DNA of 64,000 nucleotides from Aerococcus sp. UBA6277 (GCF_002440555.1 NZ_DJUR01000008.1:1-64000), one strand, 5' to 3'; shown: positions 40,907-51,702, counted from the first letter of the stretch. The notes: generated from the sequence alone by a model not told the origin. Made by a program: numbers and translations.

Positions 40907-40953
40907 AAAAAGGTAGTCCGAAAGTACATGAAACTTTCGGGCTACCTTTTTTG
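40907..40953. terminator. Bidirectional terminator between carB and ecfT-like gene
   Basis: AAAAAGGTAGTCCGAAAGT and ACTTTCGGGCTACCTTTTTT form a long stem around acatga; A- and T-runs flank it on both strands. Confidence 0.93.
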
Positions 40954-41793
40954 TTATTGAAATGGATTATAGAAACGACCACCATTGGTAAAGAATAGAT
41001 ATATACCAATCGCTACAATGATGACTGTCACAAACAGGGCAAGGAAATCCCCACGCTTGAAGGGGCGTGCGCTATACCATGTACGTCGATTTTCTTTACC
41101 AAAACGACGCAATTCCATCGATTGGCTAATCACTTCAATGCGGGCGAGACTAGAAAATATCAAAGGCATGATAACCTGAGCCGAACGCTTAATGCGTTGG
41201 AAAAAGGGCGCCTTTTTTGACATTTCAATCCCGCGCGCTTGTTGGCTTTGACGAACAGCAAAGAATTGACTTTGGATATCCGGAATATAGCGTAAGGCTA
41301 AGGCCACAGCATAAGCAATACGGTAGGAAACCCCAATCCGGTTTAAGGAAGAAGCAAACTCACTAGGGTTTGTCGTTAAGATAAAAATTAAAGCCAGGGG
41401 TATGGTCGAGAAATATTTAACAAACAGATTAAACTCATAGAATAGTTGTTCCTGAGTGATGGTATAACGACCAATACCTTCAGCAATCACCGTACGTGAT
41501 CCATAGAGTTGAACCCCGTATTCTGGTTCGAAAATATAGATCGTAATTAGGTTCAAAATAGAGAAGAAGAGGATAAAGTAAATGACTGTATTCACTTCAG
41601 ACCATCGAATCTTGGAAAGCCAAAAGAGTACAAGCGATAAAATACCCAAGCCAATCAGAAATCTTGTATCGTAGGATGTCATGGCAATAACCGAAAGGGT
41701 CATAAAGGCAATTAACTTGGTTGCACCAGATAAACGGTGAAGTGGCGTGTCATGGGCAATGTAGCCTAATGTTTGGGCTTGTGTTTTAGCCAT
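40954..41793 (-). CDS. ECF transporter T (transmembrane coupling) component
   Basis: A 279-residue EcfT/CbiQ-family protein with about five hydrophobic segments. Two coupling helices carry the characteristic Ala-Arg-Gly motifs (QQARGIEM, then MELRRFG in the second position). It links the S component to the ATPases. It overlaps the ATPase gene by 8 nt and is last in the minus-strand operon. It is a dedicated T component, distinct from the shared module at the right edge of the window. Confidence 0.88.
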   Translation of the reverse strand: MAKTQAQTLGYIAHDTPLHRLSGATKLIAFMTLSVIAMTSYDTRFLIGLGILSLVLFWLSKIRWSEVNTVIYFILFFSILNLITIYIFEPEYGVQLYGSRTVIAEGIGRYTITQEQLFYEFNLFVKYFSTIPLALIFILTTNPSEFASSLNRIGVSYRIAYAVALALRYIPDIQSQFFAVRQSQQARGIEMSKKAPFFQRIKRSAQVIMPLIFSSLARIEVISQSMELRRFGKENRRTWYSARPFKRGDFLALFVTVIIVAIGIYLFFTNGGRFYNPFQ

Positions 41794-43588
41794 AGTCAGT
41801 CACGCTCCTTTCTATACCTGCTGTCGTTGGGTTAACTGCTGGAAGATTTCGTTCAAAGCGAATGAAGGTATCAATAAAGTTTGTCGGTGCGATATTAGGC
41901 AATGTCTTGGCTAACTGATAAATGCTAGTCGGTGCCAAATGTGCTTGCTTCATCAAATATTCATTAGAAAGAACGGCAGAAGGTTTATCATCTGCTAGAA
42001 TTTTTCCATCATGTAGTACGATGGTTCGATTAGAGTATTCCTGCATCAAATGCATATCGTGGGTAATCATCAATATGGTGATTCCTTCGGTAGCATTCAA
42101 TTCTTGAATAAATGTCATCATATCCGTGTAGTGTTTATAATCTTGTCCAGCCGTAGGTTCATCCAAAATCAAGAGCTTTGGATTTAAGACTAGAATGCTT
42201 GCAATCGTCGCACGTCTTTTTTGCCCATAAGATAGTGCCGAAATTGGCCAATTACGATAGGGATATAGACCACAAATGGTCAACGCATGACCCACACGTC
42301 CCTGTAAGGCCTCATCCATTGCATACTGGTACAAACCGCGATTGATTAAACCCGCAGCCACCTCATCCGCCAGGATATTCTTTGAAATCATCAAATTTGG
42401 ATTCTGCATGACATAGCCTATATTATCTGCAATTTCCTTAATCGATAGATTTGCCGCATCTTGACCGAACAAGGTAATTGTCCCCGCATCAGGACGCTCA
42501 AAACCACACAGGAGCTTAGCGAGCGTTGATTTGCCAGCCCCATTCGTGCCGACCAACGAAATGAGTTCTCCATCGTAGATTGTCAGATGCATATCGGAAA
42601 TCAGAGGCGCATCTTGATAGCGAAAAGCAACATCATCGAGTTGAACAATTGGGGTCTGTTGGACATCTTGGCTCGTTTCAACCTGACTATCATACCAAGT
42701 CGTTAACTCCTGCGCCACCTTAGGCGTTACTAGGTCAGGTGTAAAGGCACCAAGGCGTTGAAATTGATCCAAGGAGACCCCAGCATAAGCAAAAGCATCC
42801 AAATAGAGGGGTTGACGAACTCCAATTTGGTTCAACAAATCAGAACGTAGCAACGCGTCAACGGACATATCGCCCACCAAATGGCCGTCTTCAATCACGA
42901 TGACGCGATCAATATCAGCAATCAGGGTTTCCTCCAGACGATGCTCGATTACAATCGTCGTTAATTGTTCAGACGCATTTAGCTGACCAATGAGTGCCAT
43001 GGTTGCCAAGCCCGATCCTGGGTCTTGATTAGCTAATGGTTCATCAAATAGGACAATCGGTGATTCGTCAATTAAAACCCCACCAATAGATACCCGTTGT
43101 TTCTGCCCGCCTGACAAGGCTTGAGGTTTGGCATTTAATAAGTCATGAAGATCTAATGTAGTAGCCCAGGCATTTACCTTGTTTACCATTTCTCCTTGAT
43201 CAACATAATCATTTTCTAAAGCAAAGGCTAGGTCTTCAGCTACTGTTAAGCCAACAAATTGACCATCGGTATCTTGCAAGACGGTACCAACTTGTAGTGA
43301 AAGGTCAAAAATTGAGTGTCCTTTAATTGATTGCCCGTTAATAAAAATATCACCTGTGAAATCACCGTCAAAGGTATTGGGGATTTGCCCATTAATCATT
43401 TTTCCGATAGTGGATTTCCCAGAACCTGAAGGTCCGATGATAAGTACTTTCTCACCAGGATAAATGGCAAATGACAAATCGTGTAGATTTAAGTCCGCTT
43501 GACTCGCATAGCGAAAAGATACATTTTTAAATTCAATAGCCGGTGTGACATTCAAGTCCACCGGCTCTGTTGTAAATACGTTATTCAT
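41786..43588 (-). CDS. ECF transporter fused double ATPase
   Basis: A 600-residue protein with two ABC ATPase domains in tandem (YkoD-like). First domain: Walker A GPSGSGKST, signature ALSGGQKQR, Walker B VLFDEPLANQDP. Second domain: GTNGAGKST, a divergent signature ALSYGQKRR, LILDEPTAGQD. Fusion into one chain replaces the usual EcfA-EcfA' pair. The ribosome site is weak, and it starts 18 nt after the S-component stop, so translation is probably coupled. Powers uptake of whatever the UPF0397 component binds. Confidence 0.9.
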   Translation of the reverse strand: MNNVFTTEPVDLNVTPAIEFKNVSFRYASQADLNLHDLSFAIYPGEKVLIIGPSGSGKSTIGKMINGQIPNTFDGDFTGDIFINGQSIKGHSIFDLSLQVGTVLQDTDGQFVGLTVAEDLAFALENDYVDQGEMVNKVNAWATTLDLHDLLNAKPQALSGGQKQRVSIGGVLIDESPIVLFDEPLANQDPGSGLATMALIGQLNASEQLTTIVIEHRLEETLIADIDRVIVIEDGHLVGDMSVDALLRSDLLNQIGVRQPLYLDAFAYAGVSLDQFQRLGAFTPDLVTPKVAQELTTWYDSQVETSQDVQQTPIVQLDDVAFRYQDAPLISDMHLTIYDGELISLVGTNGAGKSTLAKLLCGFERPDAGTITLFGQDAANLSIKEIADNIGYVMQNPNLMISKNILADEVAAGLINRGLYQYAMDEALQGRVGHALTICGLYPYRNWPISALSYGQKRRATIASILVLNPKLLILDEPTAGQDYKHYTDMMTFIQELNATEGITILMITHDMHLMQEYSNRTIVLHDGKILADDKPSAVLSNEYLMKQAHLAPTSIYQLAKTLPNIAPTNFIDTFIRFERNLPAVNPTTAGIERSVTDYG

Positions 43589-43606
43589 AATAAAAACTAC
43601 TTTCTA

Positions 43607-44161
43607 TTATTGCTCTTTACGCAAACTTCCTGATTTCGTACGTGTAGAAGCATATCCTTTAAGTAACAATGTACCAATAATACCAACAGATAATGCGTTA
43701 ACAAGTGCAGAAACACCACCTTGTAAGAAAACTTTGTTGGCAGGTTCAGAATAAATTAAAATGTCTAAGACTGGTGCAATGACAACCCAAGATAACACGT
43801 TCACGATAACTTGACCAATATTGAATTGAATTGCATTTTTCAGTGTAAAAATACCTTCGTTTACTTTTAAACGACGACCTACGATACCAAAACCATAACC
43901 AGCAAAACCAGATGTTAGTACCCATGACCACCACAAACCGTATGTTAATAGGTCTTTGATAGCGTGACCGATTAAACCAATGAATAGACCGGCAAATGGT
44001 CCAAAGATAGTAGCCATTAAAGCTAAGAATGGGTAAGTAGTTTCAATAGAGGTATTTGGCACACCAGTAGGGATTGATAGAAAGCGACCTAGAATAAAGA
44101 AGACAGCTGCCCCAATACCAATAGCCACTAAAGTTGTAATAGATGTTTGATTATTCTTCAT
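43607..44161 (-). CDS. ECF transporter S component, UPF0397 family
   Basis: A 184-residue membrane protein with about five hydrophobic segments. It opens [19 protein letters not shown] and keeps the family landmarks [19 protein letters not shown] and [20 protein letters not shown]0397 proteins are substrate-binding subunits of ECF transporters with undefined ligand. GAGGAGA precedes the ATG on the minus strand. Directly behind it are its own ATPase and T component; in front of it, in the same orientation, is a SAM hydrolase, suggesting a link to SAM- or adenosine-derived compounds or to methionine (inference). Confidence 0.85.
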   Translation of the reverse strand: MKNNQTSITTLVAIGIGAAVFFILGRFLSIPTGVPNTSIETTYPFLALMATIFGPFAGLFIGLIGHAIKDLLTYGLWWSWVLTSGFAGYGFGIVGRRLKVNEGIFTLKNAIQFNIGQVIVNVLSWVVIAPVLDILIYSEPANKVFLQGGVSALVNALSVGIIGTLLLKGYASTRTKSGSLRKEQ

Positions 44162-44231
44162 AATGGATTCTCCTCATTTGTTTCTTTTATATAATAGCAC
44201 TTGTGTATGCGTTCGGATACAAGCCTAGCAA

Positions 44232-45074
44232 TTAAATTTTAGTAATTTCAATATTCCAATCCACACCAGTACCTACACCGTATGTCTCAGAGAAGTTTTG
44301 TTGGTTGATAGCTACACCTAAATTCAATAATGAGTTGATATAACCAACTGGTTCGCCAACGGGTACATCAGCGAATGAATGACCGAACAAGATATGGTTT
44401 TGATAATGTTTAATGCCGTTATGGTAAATCGTGACTGAAATGGTGTCACCGTTTTGGATGCCCGCTTCTTTTAACATTGTTGACGGGATATTCGTCCATA
44501 ACGAACCGAATCGGATGTCTAGTATATCGATAGTTCCGTATATCGTGTTGTCGGCTAAACGCAAATCGCCAAGTTCGAAACTAGTCACCGTATCAATAGG
44601 GATGTCATTTTTCAATTCATCATAGTAAGATGCGTCTTGGGCTAATTTAGCGCCGTTATAAACGTAAACATCACGTCCATGGAAGGTGTGTGATTCTTCA
44701 GAATGGGGTAACCGGTTTTTAATCTCATCGATTTCCTTCACAGATTCTAAGCCGATGTGTTCAGCCAGGTGGGTTAAGGTGCCGTTGTCAGGCGTTACAA
44801 TATAGTGACCTGAGTTGGTTTTCGCTACAACAGATTTACGTGCAGAACCTACACCAGGATCGACTACAGAAACGAAGACTGTATTTGCTGGCCAGTATTT
44901 AATGGTTTGTAATAGACGGTATGAAGCGGCGAAAATATCGTAAGTTGGAATCTCGTGGGTTAAATTAGCTATTATTAAAGCTGGGTCTACTGTGTAAGCC
45001 ACCCCGTACATTGCTGCTACCGCACCGTCACCCAAACCAAAGTCAGTTTGTAAAACTAAGAAACCATTCGTCAT
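44232..45074 (-). CDS. S-adenosyl-L-methionine hydrolase (DUF62, adenosine-forming)
   Basis: Family enzymes hydrolyse SAM to adenosine and methionine. The 280-residue protein shows the conserved LQTDFGLGD, VDPGVGS, TPDNGTLT and FHGRDVY motifs, which supply the Asp/Arg/His catalytic set, and a C-terminal beta-barrel domain. An ATG five codons upstream is in frame, but TTGGAGG is 8 nt before the ATG giving MTNGFLVL. First gene of the minus-strand cluster with the ECF transporter, 70 bp ahead of the S-component gene. A TGCTATTAT extended -10 in that gap could also give the transporter its own start. Confidence 0.88.
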   Translation of the reverse strand: MTNGFLVLQTDFGLGDGAVAAMYGVAYTVDPALIIANLTHEIPTYDIFAASYRLLQTIKYWPANTVFVSVVDPGVGSARKSVVAKTNSGHYIVTPDNGTLTHLAEHIGLESVKEIDEIKNRLPHSEESHTFHGRDVYVYNGAKLAQDASYYDELKNDIPIDTVTSFELGDLRLADNTIYGTIDILDIRFGSLWTNIPSTMLKEAGIQNGDTISVTIYHNGIKHYQNHILFGHSFADVPVGEPVGYINSLLNLGVAINQQNFSETYGVGTGVDWNIEITKI

Positions 45075-45126
45075 AACTGTTTCCTCCAATGATATGAAAT
45101 CCTTTTTATAGGCTAATCATACGCAA

Positions 45127-45154
45127 TTTGTAGGCATTTAACAATCACTGTCAA
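45127..45154 (-). promoter_or_regulatory. Promoter of the SAM hydrolase-ECF operon
   Basis: Minus strand: consensus -35 TTGACA, 16-nt spacer, -10 TACAAA. Leader about 45 nt. Confidence 0.7.
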
Positions 45155-45269
45155 AAAAATTTCGCAAGTTATAAGCTATCGCGTATGATAGGGAAAAATG
45201 TTTGTTCCAAGTGGTGTTATATGATTTTCGCACAGTCATTTGTTACAATAAACACCGCAAGCATAAATT

Positions 45270-45278
45270 TGCTATACT
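45270..45278 (+). promoter_or_regulatory. Extended -10 promoter of the SseB-like gene
   Basis: TTGCTATACT includes TGC plus TATACT (extended -10). A leader of about 150 nt follows with no recognised element. The 362-bp gap otherwise holds only the divergent promoter described above. Confidence 0.5.
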
Positions 45279-45436
45279 ATAGAAGAAATCGGTATTTCGA
45301 AAAAGGCTGGTCTGGAATAGCTGACTATAAGCTAAAGGGGAGAAAATTATTACCCAACACATCAAATAGCTGATGATAATGAACAATGATTATATAGTTA
45401 TTATATAGAAGAAAAATGAAAAGGAGGCAAGATTTA

Positions 45437-45844
45437 ATGACGCAACAATTCGGCAAGCAAAGTTTAATAGAAGTATTGACTGCATATAAGGCAGATCCAA
45501 ACCCGTTAACCACACTGGCTATGTTGACCACGATGGCGACCGCTAACTTATACGCTATCCAACAAGAAGGGACACCAGTCGATAAAAGTATCTGGTTAAC
45601 CTACGATAAAGAAAAAGGCCAACGGGAGCTTGTGACTTTCACGGATAAAAATCAAGCTAGCCAATATGCATCTAAAGCAGATAATGTCTCGGTCCAGCAA
45701 GTAACTTTTAAGCAGATTGCCTTGATGGTTTTAGCCAAAGACAACCCCATTGATCGCTTTATCGTCAATCCTGATACCACCAAAGCAAAATTTAATCAAA
45801 ATGTCATCGAAAAAGTATGGCAGTATGCGATAAAACATGTATAA
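45437..45844 (+). CDS. Small SseB-N-terminal-like protein of unknown function
   Basis: A 135-residue soluble protein with no membrane segment. The pattern of a conserved charged strand (IWLTYDKEKGQRELVTF), a short turn with TDKNQASQYA and a hydrophobic helix (FKQIALMVLA) followed by DRFIVNP is like the SseB N-terminal domain, whose role is poorly defined. AAGGAGG precedes the ATG by 8-9 nt; a frame seven codons longer is disfavoured. It stands alone just before the S10 operon. Assignment is tentative. Confidence 0.5.
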   Translation: MTQQFGKQSLIEVLTAYKADPNPLTTLAMLTTMATANLYAIQQEGTPVDKSIWLTYDKEKGQRELVTFTDKNQASQYASKADNVSVQQVTFKQIALMVLAKDNPIDRFIVNPDTTKAKFNQNVIEKVWQYAIKHV

Positions 45845-45856
45845 TATACCTGTTGA

Positions 45857-45941
45857 AAAATGACACAGTAGGGCGCGTTGCTAAGAAACGGCAACCGCCT
45901 TGTAAAATATTTCAAAATGATACACTAGGCAACGTTGGCAA
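45857..45941. repeat. Imperfect 28-bp direct repeat upstream of the S10 promoter
   Basis: AAAATGACACAGTAGG...CGTTG (45857-45884) recurs as AAAATGATACACTAGG...CGTTG (45914-45941), 57 bp apart, with changes mostly in the middle triplet. The first copy leads into GTTGC/GCAAC dyads; the second contains the palindrome CAACGTTG. No gene in the 369-bp gap uses this stretch. Confidence 0.45.
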
Positions 45942-46017
45942 TAATGGTCAAAAAAAGGCCTTTCATAAAGAAATGGCGAGAAATAAGGATTTTTTTAAAA
46001 AAAAGACCAGAAAAAGC

Positions 46018-46046
46018 TTGCACTGCCTAGTTTAATTTTGTATACT
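46018..46046 (+). promoter_or_regulatory. Promoter of the S10 ribosomal operon
   Basis: -35 TTGCAC, 17-nt spacer, -10 TATACT. Leader about 160 nt before rpsJ. Confidence 0.85.
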
Positions 46047-46049
46047 AAT

Positions 46050-46200
46050 TGGGTGCCGTTTTATACGGAACCACAGTATTTACGTGAAAACGTTGATACA
46101 TCAATAAGCAGTGATGTATGAGGTTGCGACACACCCGGTAGCATTGCCATAAGGGTGGCCGGTAATTCATACGGAGCAAGTCAAATTTAAAATATGACGA
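46050..46200 (+). promoter_or_regulatory. Structured 5' leader of the S10 operon
   Basis: Contains CCG/CGG (loop ttttata), a TACATC/GATGTA hairpin (10-nt loop) and a segment GGTTGCGACACACCCGG followed by a complementary GGGTGG...CCGG region. The GTTGCGACACACCCGG box recurs in S10 leaders of Gram-positives as I recall it, so this is probably the ribosomal-protein autoregulation site. Confidence 0.55.
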
Positions 46201-46213
46201 GGAGGAAAAAGTC

Positions 46214-46522
46214 ATGGCAAAACAAAAAATTCGTATTCGTTTAAAAGCTTACGAACACCGTGCATTAGATCAATCAGCAGCTAAAATTGTTGATACTGCA
46301 CAACGTACAGGAGCAGAAGTATCAGGTCCAATTCCATTGCCTACTGAACGCTCATTATTCACAGTAATCCGTGCAACACACAAATACAAGGATTCACGTG
46401 AACAATTCGAAATGCGTACGCACAAACGTTTAATCGACATCGTTAACCCAACACCAAAAACTGTTGATGCGTTAATGAAATTAGATTTACCATCAGGCGT
46501 AGACATCGAAATTAAATTATAA
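46214..46522 (+). CDS. rpsJ: 30S ribosomal protein S10
   Basis: 102 residues, full length ([16 protein letters not shown] to GVDIEIKL). Also NusE, part of transcription antitermination complexes. GAGGAGG precedes the ATG. First gene of the S10 operon. Confidence 0.98.
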   Translation: MAKQKIRIRLKAYEHRALDQSAAKIVDTAQRTGAEVSGPIPLPTERSLFTVIRATHKYKDSREQFEMRTHKRLIDIVNPTPKTVDALMKLDLPSGVDIEIKL

Positions 46523-46589
46523 TTCCAGAATCATCGCAATAAATTAGTTAACCCAATTATTAAATAAAAAATTATACGGAGGTGTACTC

Positions 46590-47225
46590 ATGACTAAAGG
46601 AATCTTAGGAAAAAAAGTAGGTATGACACAATTCTTTACAGAGACTGGTGAATTAGTACCAGTTACAGTTATCGAAGCACAACCAAACGTTGTTTTACAA
46701 GCTAAAACAAACGAAACTGATGGCTACGAAGCTATTCAAGTTGGTTTTGACGACAAACGTGAAGTGTTGGCAAACAAACCTCACAAAGGTCATGTAGCAA
46801 AAGCAGAAACTACTCCTAAGCGCTTCATTAAAGAATTCAAAGATGTTGAGCTAGGAGATTACGAAGTTGGATCAGAAATCAAGGTTGATATCTTCCAAGC
46901 AGGAGACATCGTTGATGTTACGGGTACTTCAAAAGGTAAAGGATTCCAAGGTGCTATCAAGCGTCATGGCCAATCACGTGGACCTATGTCACATGGTTCT
47001 CATTACCACCGCAGCCCAGGTTCAATGGGTATGGCGTCGGATGCTTCTAAAGTATTCAAAGGTAAAAACTTACCAGGACAAACTGGTGGTACGCAAATTA
47101 CTATCCAAAACCTAGAAATCGTTAAAGTAGATGCAGAGCGCAACGTCATCTTAATCAAAGGTAACGTTCCAGGTGCTAAAAAATCTATGGTAACAATCAA
47201 ATCTGCAGTTAAATCTGCTGAATAA
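46590..47225 (+). CDS. rplC: 50S ribosomal protein L3
   Basis: 211 residues; [16 protein letters not shown] start and the central loop [16 protein letters not shown] segment ([18 protein letters not shown]) that reaches the peptidyl-transferase centre. ACGGAGGTG ribosome site. Confidence 0.98.
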   Translation: MTKGILGKKVGMTQFFTETGELVPVTVIEAQPNVVLQAKTNETDGYEAIQVGFDDKREVLANKPHKGHVAKAETTPKRFIKEFKDVELGDYEVGSEIKVDIFQAGDIVDVTGTSKGKGFQGAIKRHGQSRGPMSHGSHYHRSPGSMGMASDASKVFKGKNLPGQTGGTQITIQNLEIVKVDAERNVILIKGNVPGAKKSMVTIKSAVKSAE

Positions 47226-47248
47226 TACCAGGAAGGAGGAACAGTTTC

Positions 47249-47872
47249 ATGGCAAACATTACATTATTTAAACAAGACGGTTCACAAGCTGGCGAAATTA
47301 CATTAAACGATGAAATCTTCGCAATTGAACCAAATGAAAATGCAATCTACGATGTAGTTATTATGCAACAAGCTTCATTACGTCAAGGTACTCACAAAGT
47401 TAAAGGACGTTCAGAAGTTAGCGGTGGTGGACGTAAACCATGGCGTCAAAAAGGTACAGGTCGTGCTCGTCAAGGTTCAATCCGCTCTCCACAATGGGTA
47501 GGCGGTGGCCGTGCATTCGGACCAACACCTCGTTCATATGCTTACAAATTACCTCGTAAAGTTCGTCGTTTAGCTTTACGCTCTGCATTATCTAATAAGG
47601 TAGCAGAAAACAACTTCATCGTTGTTGATGAATTAGCATTCGAAACACCAAAAACTAAATTATTCCAAGAAGTGTTGAATAACTTACAAGTTGAAAATAA
47701 AGTTTTAGTTGTAATCAATAAAGACAACGACAACGCACAATTATCAGCTCGTAACTTACCAAACGTAAAAGTAGTTGATGAAAACAACGTTAACGTATTC
47801 GACTTAGTTAACTCTGAAAAAGTCATCATTACAAAAGCAGCACTTTCTAACGTAGAGGAGGTACTAGCATAA
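47249..47872 (+). CDS. rplD: 50S ribosomal protein L4
   Basis: 207 residues; exit-tunnel loop [17 protein letters not shown] intact (region altered in macrolide resistance). L4 is the autoregulator of the S10 operon in E. coli. Its stop overlaps the rplW start (TAATG). Confidence 0.98.
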   Translation: MANITLFKQDGSQAGEITLNDEIFAIEPNENAIYDVVIMQQASLRQGTHKVKGRSEVSGGGRKPWRQKGTGRARQGSIRSPQWVGGGRAFGPTPRSYAYKLPRKVRRLALRSALSNKVAENNFIVVDELAFETPKTKLFQEVLNNLQVENKVLVVINKDNDNAQLSARNLPNVKVVDENNVNVFDLVNSEKVIITKAALSNVEEVLA

Positions 47873-48162
47873 TGTTGGCACACGACGTAATCATTCGCCC
47901 AATCATCACTGAAGAATCAATGTTGAAAATGGACGAAAACAAATACACTTTTGAAGTAGCTGTTAAAGCGAATAAAACAGAAGTTAAACAAGCAATCGAA
48001 GAATTGTTCAACGTAGACGTAAAAAACGTAAACATCATGAACGTTCGCGGTAAATTAAAACGTATGGGACGTTTTGCTGGTTATACACGTAAACGCCGTA
48101 AAGCAATCGTAACCATCGCTGAAGGTCAATCAATCGAAATCTTCGGAAACGAAGCAGAATAA
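47872..48162 (+). CDS. rplW: 50S ribosomal protein L23
   Basis: 96 residues; lies at the tunnel exit and is the docking site for trigger factor and SRP. ATG overlaps the rplD stop; GAGGAGG lies inside the rplD end. Confidence 0.97.
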   Translation: MLAHDVIIRPIITEESMLKMDENKYTFEVAVKANKTEVKQAIEELFNVDVKNVNIMNVRGKLKRMGRFAGYTRKRRKAIVTIAEGQSIEIFGNEAE

Positions 48163-48183
48163 TTAAGATAGGAGGAAATTCAC

Positions 48184-49017
48184 GTGGCGATAAAAACATA
48201 TAAAGCAACGACTAACGGTCGTCGTAACATGTCAGGTTCAGATTTCTCAGAAATCACAAAAACAACTCCTGAAAAATCATTGTTAGAATCACAAAACAAA
48301 CGTGCTGGTCGTAACAACAACGGTCGCATTACAGTTCGTCATCACGGTGGTGGACACAAACAAGCTTACCGTATCATCGATTTCAAACGTAATAAAGATA
48401 ACGTTGAAGGTGTAGTGAAAGCTATTGAGTACGATCCAAACCGTTCAGCTAATATTGCATTAATCCACTATACAGATGGTATTAAAACTTACATCATCGC
48501 ACCTAAAGGTTTACAAGTTGGTGCTCGTATTTCTTCTGGTGAAGCAGCAGATATCAAAGTGGGTAATGCATTACCATTGAAAAACATCCCAGTTGGTACT
48601 TTAGTACATAACATTGAAACTAAACCTGGTAAAGGTGGACAATTAGTTCGCTCTGCTGGTGCTAGCGCTCAAGTGTTAGGTAAAGAAGACAAATACGTAT
48701 TGATCAAATTAACTTCTGGTGAAGTTCGTATGATCTTGGGTACTTGTCGTGCAACAATTGGTGTTGTTGGTAACGAACAACACAGCTTAATCAACGTAGG
48801 TAAAGCAGGACGCTCTCGTTGGGCTGGTAAACGTCCAACTGTTCGTGGTTCTGTAATGAACCCTAACGATCACCCTCACGGTGGTGGTGAAGGTAAAGCT
48901 CCAGTCGGACGTCCAAGTCCAATGACTCCATGGGGTAAACCTGCACGTGGTATTAAGACTCGTGATAAGAACGCACGTAGCAATAAATTAATTGTACGTC
49001 GTCGTAACTCTAAGTAA
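48184..49017 (+). CDS. rplB: 50S ribosomal protein L2
   Basis: 277 residues, GTG start after AGGAGG. Contains the peptidyl-transferase-proximal [19 protein letters not shown] stretch with its conserved histidine (DHPHGGGEG). Confidence 0.98.
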   Translation: MAIKTYKATTNGRRNMSGSDFSEITKTTPEKSLLESQNKRAGRNNNGRITVRHHGGGHKQAYRIIDFKRNKDNVEGVVKAIEYDPNRSANIALIHYTDGIKTYIIAPKGLQVGARISSGEAADIKVGNALPLKNIPVGTLVHNIETKPGKGGQLVRSAGASAQVLGKEDKYVLIKLTSGEVRMILGTCRATIGVVGNEQHSLINVGKAGRSRWAGKRPTVRGSVMNPNDHPHGGGEGKAPVGRPSPMTPWGKPARGIKTRDKNARSNKLIVRRRNSK

Positions 49018-49054
49018 TCACATTAAATAGGATAGCGAAGGGAGCCAAATAAAT

Positions 49055-49333
49055 ATGAGCCGTAGCTTGAAAAAAGGACCTTTTTGTGATGACCATTTAA
49101 TGAAAAAAGTGGTTGCACAACAAGACGCACAAAAGAAACAAGTAATCAAAACATGGTCACGCCGTTCAACAATTTTCCCTAACTTTGTTGGGTTAACAAT
49201 TGCTGTATACGATGGCCGCAAACATGTACCAGTTTTTATCCAAGAAGATATGGTAGGTCACAAATTAGGTGAATTCGTACCAACTCGTACATACAAAGGA
49301 CATGGCGCTGACGACAAGACAACTCGTCGTTAA
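49055..49333 (+). CDS. rpsS: 30S ribosomal protein S19
   Basis: 92 residues, [19 protein letters not shown]; forms the S13-S19 complex in the 30S head. GAAGGGAG ribosome site. Confidence 0.98.
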   Translation: MSRSLKKGPFCDDHLMKKVVAQQDAQKKQVIKTWSRRSTIFPNFVGLTIAVYDGRKHVPVFIQEDMVGHKLGEFVPTRTYKGHGADDKTTRR

Positions 49334-49354
49334 TCTGAGAGGAGGAAATAAAGA

Positions 49355-49711
49355 ATGGCAGAACAAATTACATCTGCAAAAGCAACTGCAAACACAGTTC
49401 GCGTTTCTGCTCGTAAAGCACGTTTAGTTGTTGACTTAATCCGCAACAAAACTGTCGGTGAAGCTATTGCAATCTTAAAAAACACTCCTCGTTCAGCATC
49501 TCCTGCTGTAGAGAAAGTGTTAATGTCTGCAATTGCAAACGCAGAACACAACTTTGGCTTAGAGCCAGCTAACTTAGTAGTAAGCGAAGCATTCGTAAAC
49601 GAAGGACCAACGATGAAACGTTTCCGTCCACGTGCGAAAGGTTCAGCTTCTAGAATCAACAAACGTACAAGCCACATTACAGTGGTAGTAAAAACAGCAG
49701 AGGAGGCATAA
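49355..49711 (+). CDS. rplV: 50S ribosomal protein L22
   Basis: 118 residues; beta-hairpin tunnel loop [17 protein letters not shown] intact. GAGAGGAGG precedes the ATG. Confidence 0.98.
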   Translation: MAEQITSAKATANTVRVSARKARLVVDLIRNKTVGEAIAILKNTPRSASPAVEKVLMSAIANAEHNFGLEPANLVVSEAFVNEGPTMKRFRPRAKGSASRINKRTSHITVVVKTAEEA

Positions 49712-49714
49712 TTA

Positions 49715-50365
49715 ATGGGACAAAAGATTAATCCTATCGGTATGCGTATCGGCGTCATCAAAGATTGGGACGCTCGTTGGTATGCAGAAAAAGACTTTGC
49801 AGATACTTTACACGAAGACTTACATATCCGCGAATACATCGCTGAAACATTAAAAGATGCTTCTGTATCTCAAGTTGAAATTGAACGTGCTGCAAACAAA
49901 GTGAACGTAAACATCCACACTGCTAAACCAGGTATGGTTATCGGTAAAGGTGGTTCTGAAGTTGACGCATTACGTAAAACTTTAAACAACCGTACAGGTA
50001 AAAAAGTACACATCAACATTGTAGAAATTAAAAAACCTGAATTAGACGCTAAATTAGTTGGTGAGTCAATCGCTCAACAATTAGAAAACCGTGTAGCTTT
50101 CCGTCGTGCGCAAAAACAAGCAATCCAACGCACAATGAAATCAGGAGCTAAAGGTATCAAAGTTCAAATCTCAGGTCGTTTGAATGGTGCCGACATGGCG
50201 CGTTCAGAAACTCAAGTAGAAGGAACAGTTCCATTGCATACATTGCGTGCGGACATCGACTACTCATGGGAAGAAGCCGACACTACTTACGGTAAGATCG
50301 GTATCAAAACATGGGTATGCCGTGGTGAAATCCTTCCAACAAAAAATATTCAAGGGGAGGCTTAA
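49715..50365 (+). CDS. rpsC: 30S ribosomal protein S3
   Basis: 216 residues; KH domain with [15 protein letters not shown], part of the mRNA entry helicase. Only 3 nt after rplV, its GAGGAGG lies in the rplV end. Confidence 0.98.
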   Translation: MGQKINPIGMRIGVIKDWDARWYAEKDFADTLHEDLHIREYIAETLKDASVSQVEIERAANKVNVNIHTAKPGMVIGKGGSEVDALRKTLNNRTGKKVHINIVEIKKPELDAKLVGESIAQQLENRVAFRRAQKQAIQRTMKSGAKGIKVQISGRLNGADMARSETQVEGTVPLHTLRADIDYSWEEADTTYGKIGIKTWVCRGEILPTKNIQGEA

Positions 50366-50368
50366 AAC

Positions 50369-50797
50369 ATGTTAGTACCTAAACGTGTAAAACACAGACG
50401 TGAATTCCGTGGTAAAATGCGTGGCGAAGCTAAAGGCGGAAAAGAAATTGCATACGGTGAATTCGGTTTGCAAGCATTAGATTCAGCATGGATCACTAAC
50501 CGTCAAATTGAAGCATCTCGTATTGCCATGACACGTTACATGAAACGTGGTGGGAAAGTATGGATTAAAATCTTCCCACATAAATCTTATACAGCTAAAG
50601 CAATTGGTGTTCGTATGGGTTCTGGTAAAGGTGCTCCAGAAGGTTGGGTATCTCCAGTAAAACGCGGTAAAATCTTATTTGAAGTTGCCGGCGTTCCAGA
50701 AGAAGTAGCTAAAGAAGCATTGCGTTTAGCATCTCACAAATTACCTATTCGTACTAAAATCGTAAAACGTGAAATTGGTGGTGAATCTAATGACTAA
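50369..50797 (+). CDS. rplP: 50S ribosomal protein L16
   Basis: 142 residues, [19 protein letters not shown]; contacts the A-site tRNA. Its last codons overlap the rpmC start. Confidence 0.98.
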   Translation: MLVPKRVKHRREFRGKMRGEAKGGKEIAYGEFGLQALDSAWITNRQIEASRIAMTRYMKRGGKVWIKIFPHKSYTAKAIGVRMGSGKGAPEGWVSPVKRGKILFEVAGVPEEVAKEALRLASHKLPIRTKIVKREIGGESND

Positions 50798-50981
50798 ATT
50801 TACAGATATTAAAGATCTTTCCACTGCTGAACTTACTGCTAAAGAACAAGAATATCGTCAAGAATTATTCAACTTACGATTCCAATTGGCAACTGGTCAA
50901 TTAGAAAACACAGCTCGTATTAAAGCTGTTCGTAAAGATATCGCGCGTGTTAAAACTGCGTTACGTAATCAAGAAGCGTAA
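50790..50981 (+). CDS. rpmC: 50S ribosomal protein L29
   Basis: 63 residues, [19 protein letters not shown], two antiparallel helices. I chose the ATG overlapping the rplP stop (AATGACTAA), with GGTGG upstream; a frame seven codons longer is not supported by family length. Confidence 0.95.
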   Translation: MTKFTDIKDLSTAELTAKEQEYRQELFNLRFQLATGQLENTARIKAVRKDIARVKTALRNQEA

Positions 50982-51010
50982 GAAAATTCAGTAAAGGAGG
51001 AAACCTGTCC

Positions 51011-51274
51011 ATGGAAGAACGTAATAACCGTAAAGTGTTACAAGGCCGTGTTGTTTCTGACAAAATGGAGAAAACAATCACAGTCCAAGTTGATACTTTC
51101 AAATTCCATCCAACATATGGTAAACGTATCAAATATTCTAAGAAATACAAAGCACATGATGAAAACAATTCAGCAAAAATGGGTGACATCGTCCGCATCG
51201 CGGAAACTCGTCCATTATCAAAAGACAAATACTTCCGTCTTGTTGAAATCGTTGAAGAATCAATCATTATCTAA
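51011..51274 (+). CDS. rpsQ: 30S ribosomal protein S17
   Basis: 87 residues, [17 protein letters not shown]; primary 16S binder, OB fold. AAAGGAGG site before the ATG. Confidence 0.98.
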   Translation: MEERNNRKVLQGRVVSDKMEKTITVQVDTFKFHPTYGKRIKYSKKYKAHDENNSAKMGDIVRIAETRPLSKDKYFRLVEIVEESIII

Positions 51275-51301
51275 TAACAACTGGAAGGAGGTACTCTATA
51301 A

Positions 51302-51670
<369 letters not shown>

Positions 51671-51702
51671 AATCTGAAGAAAATAAGGAGGTGCCCGTTT
51701 AA

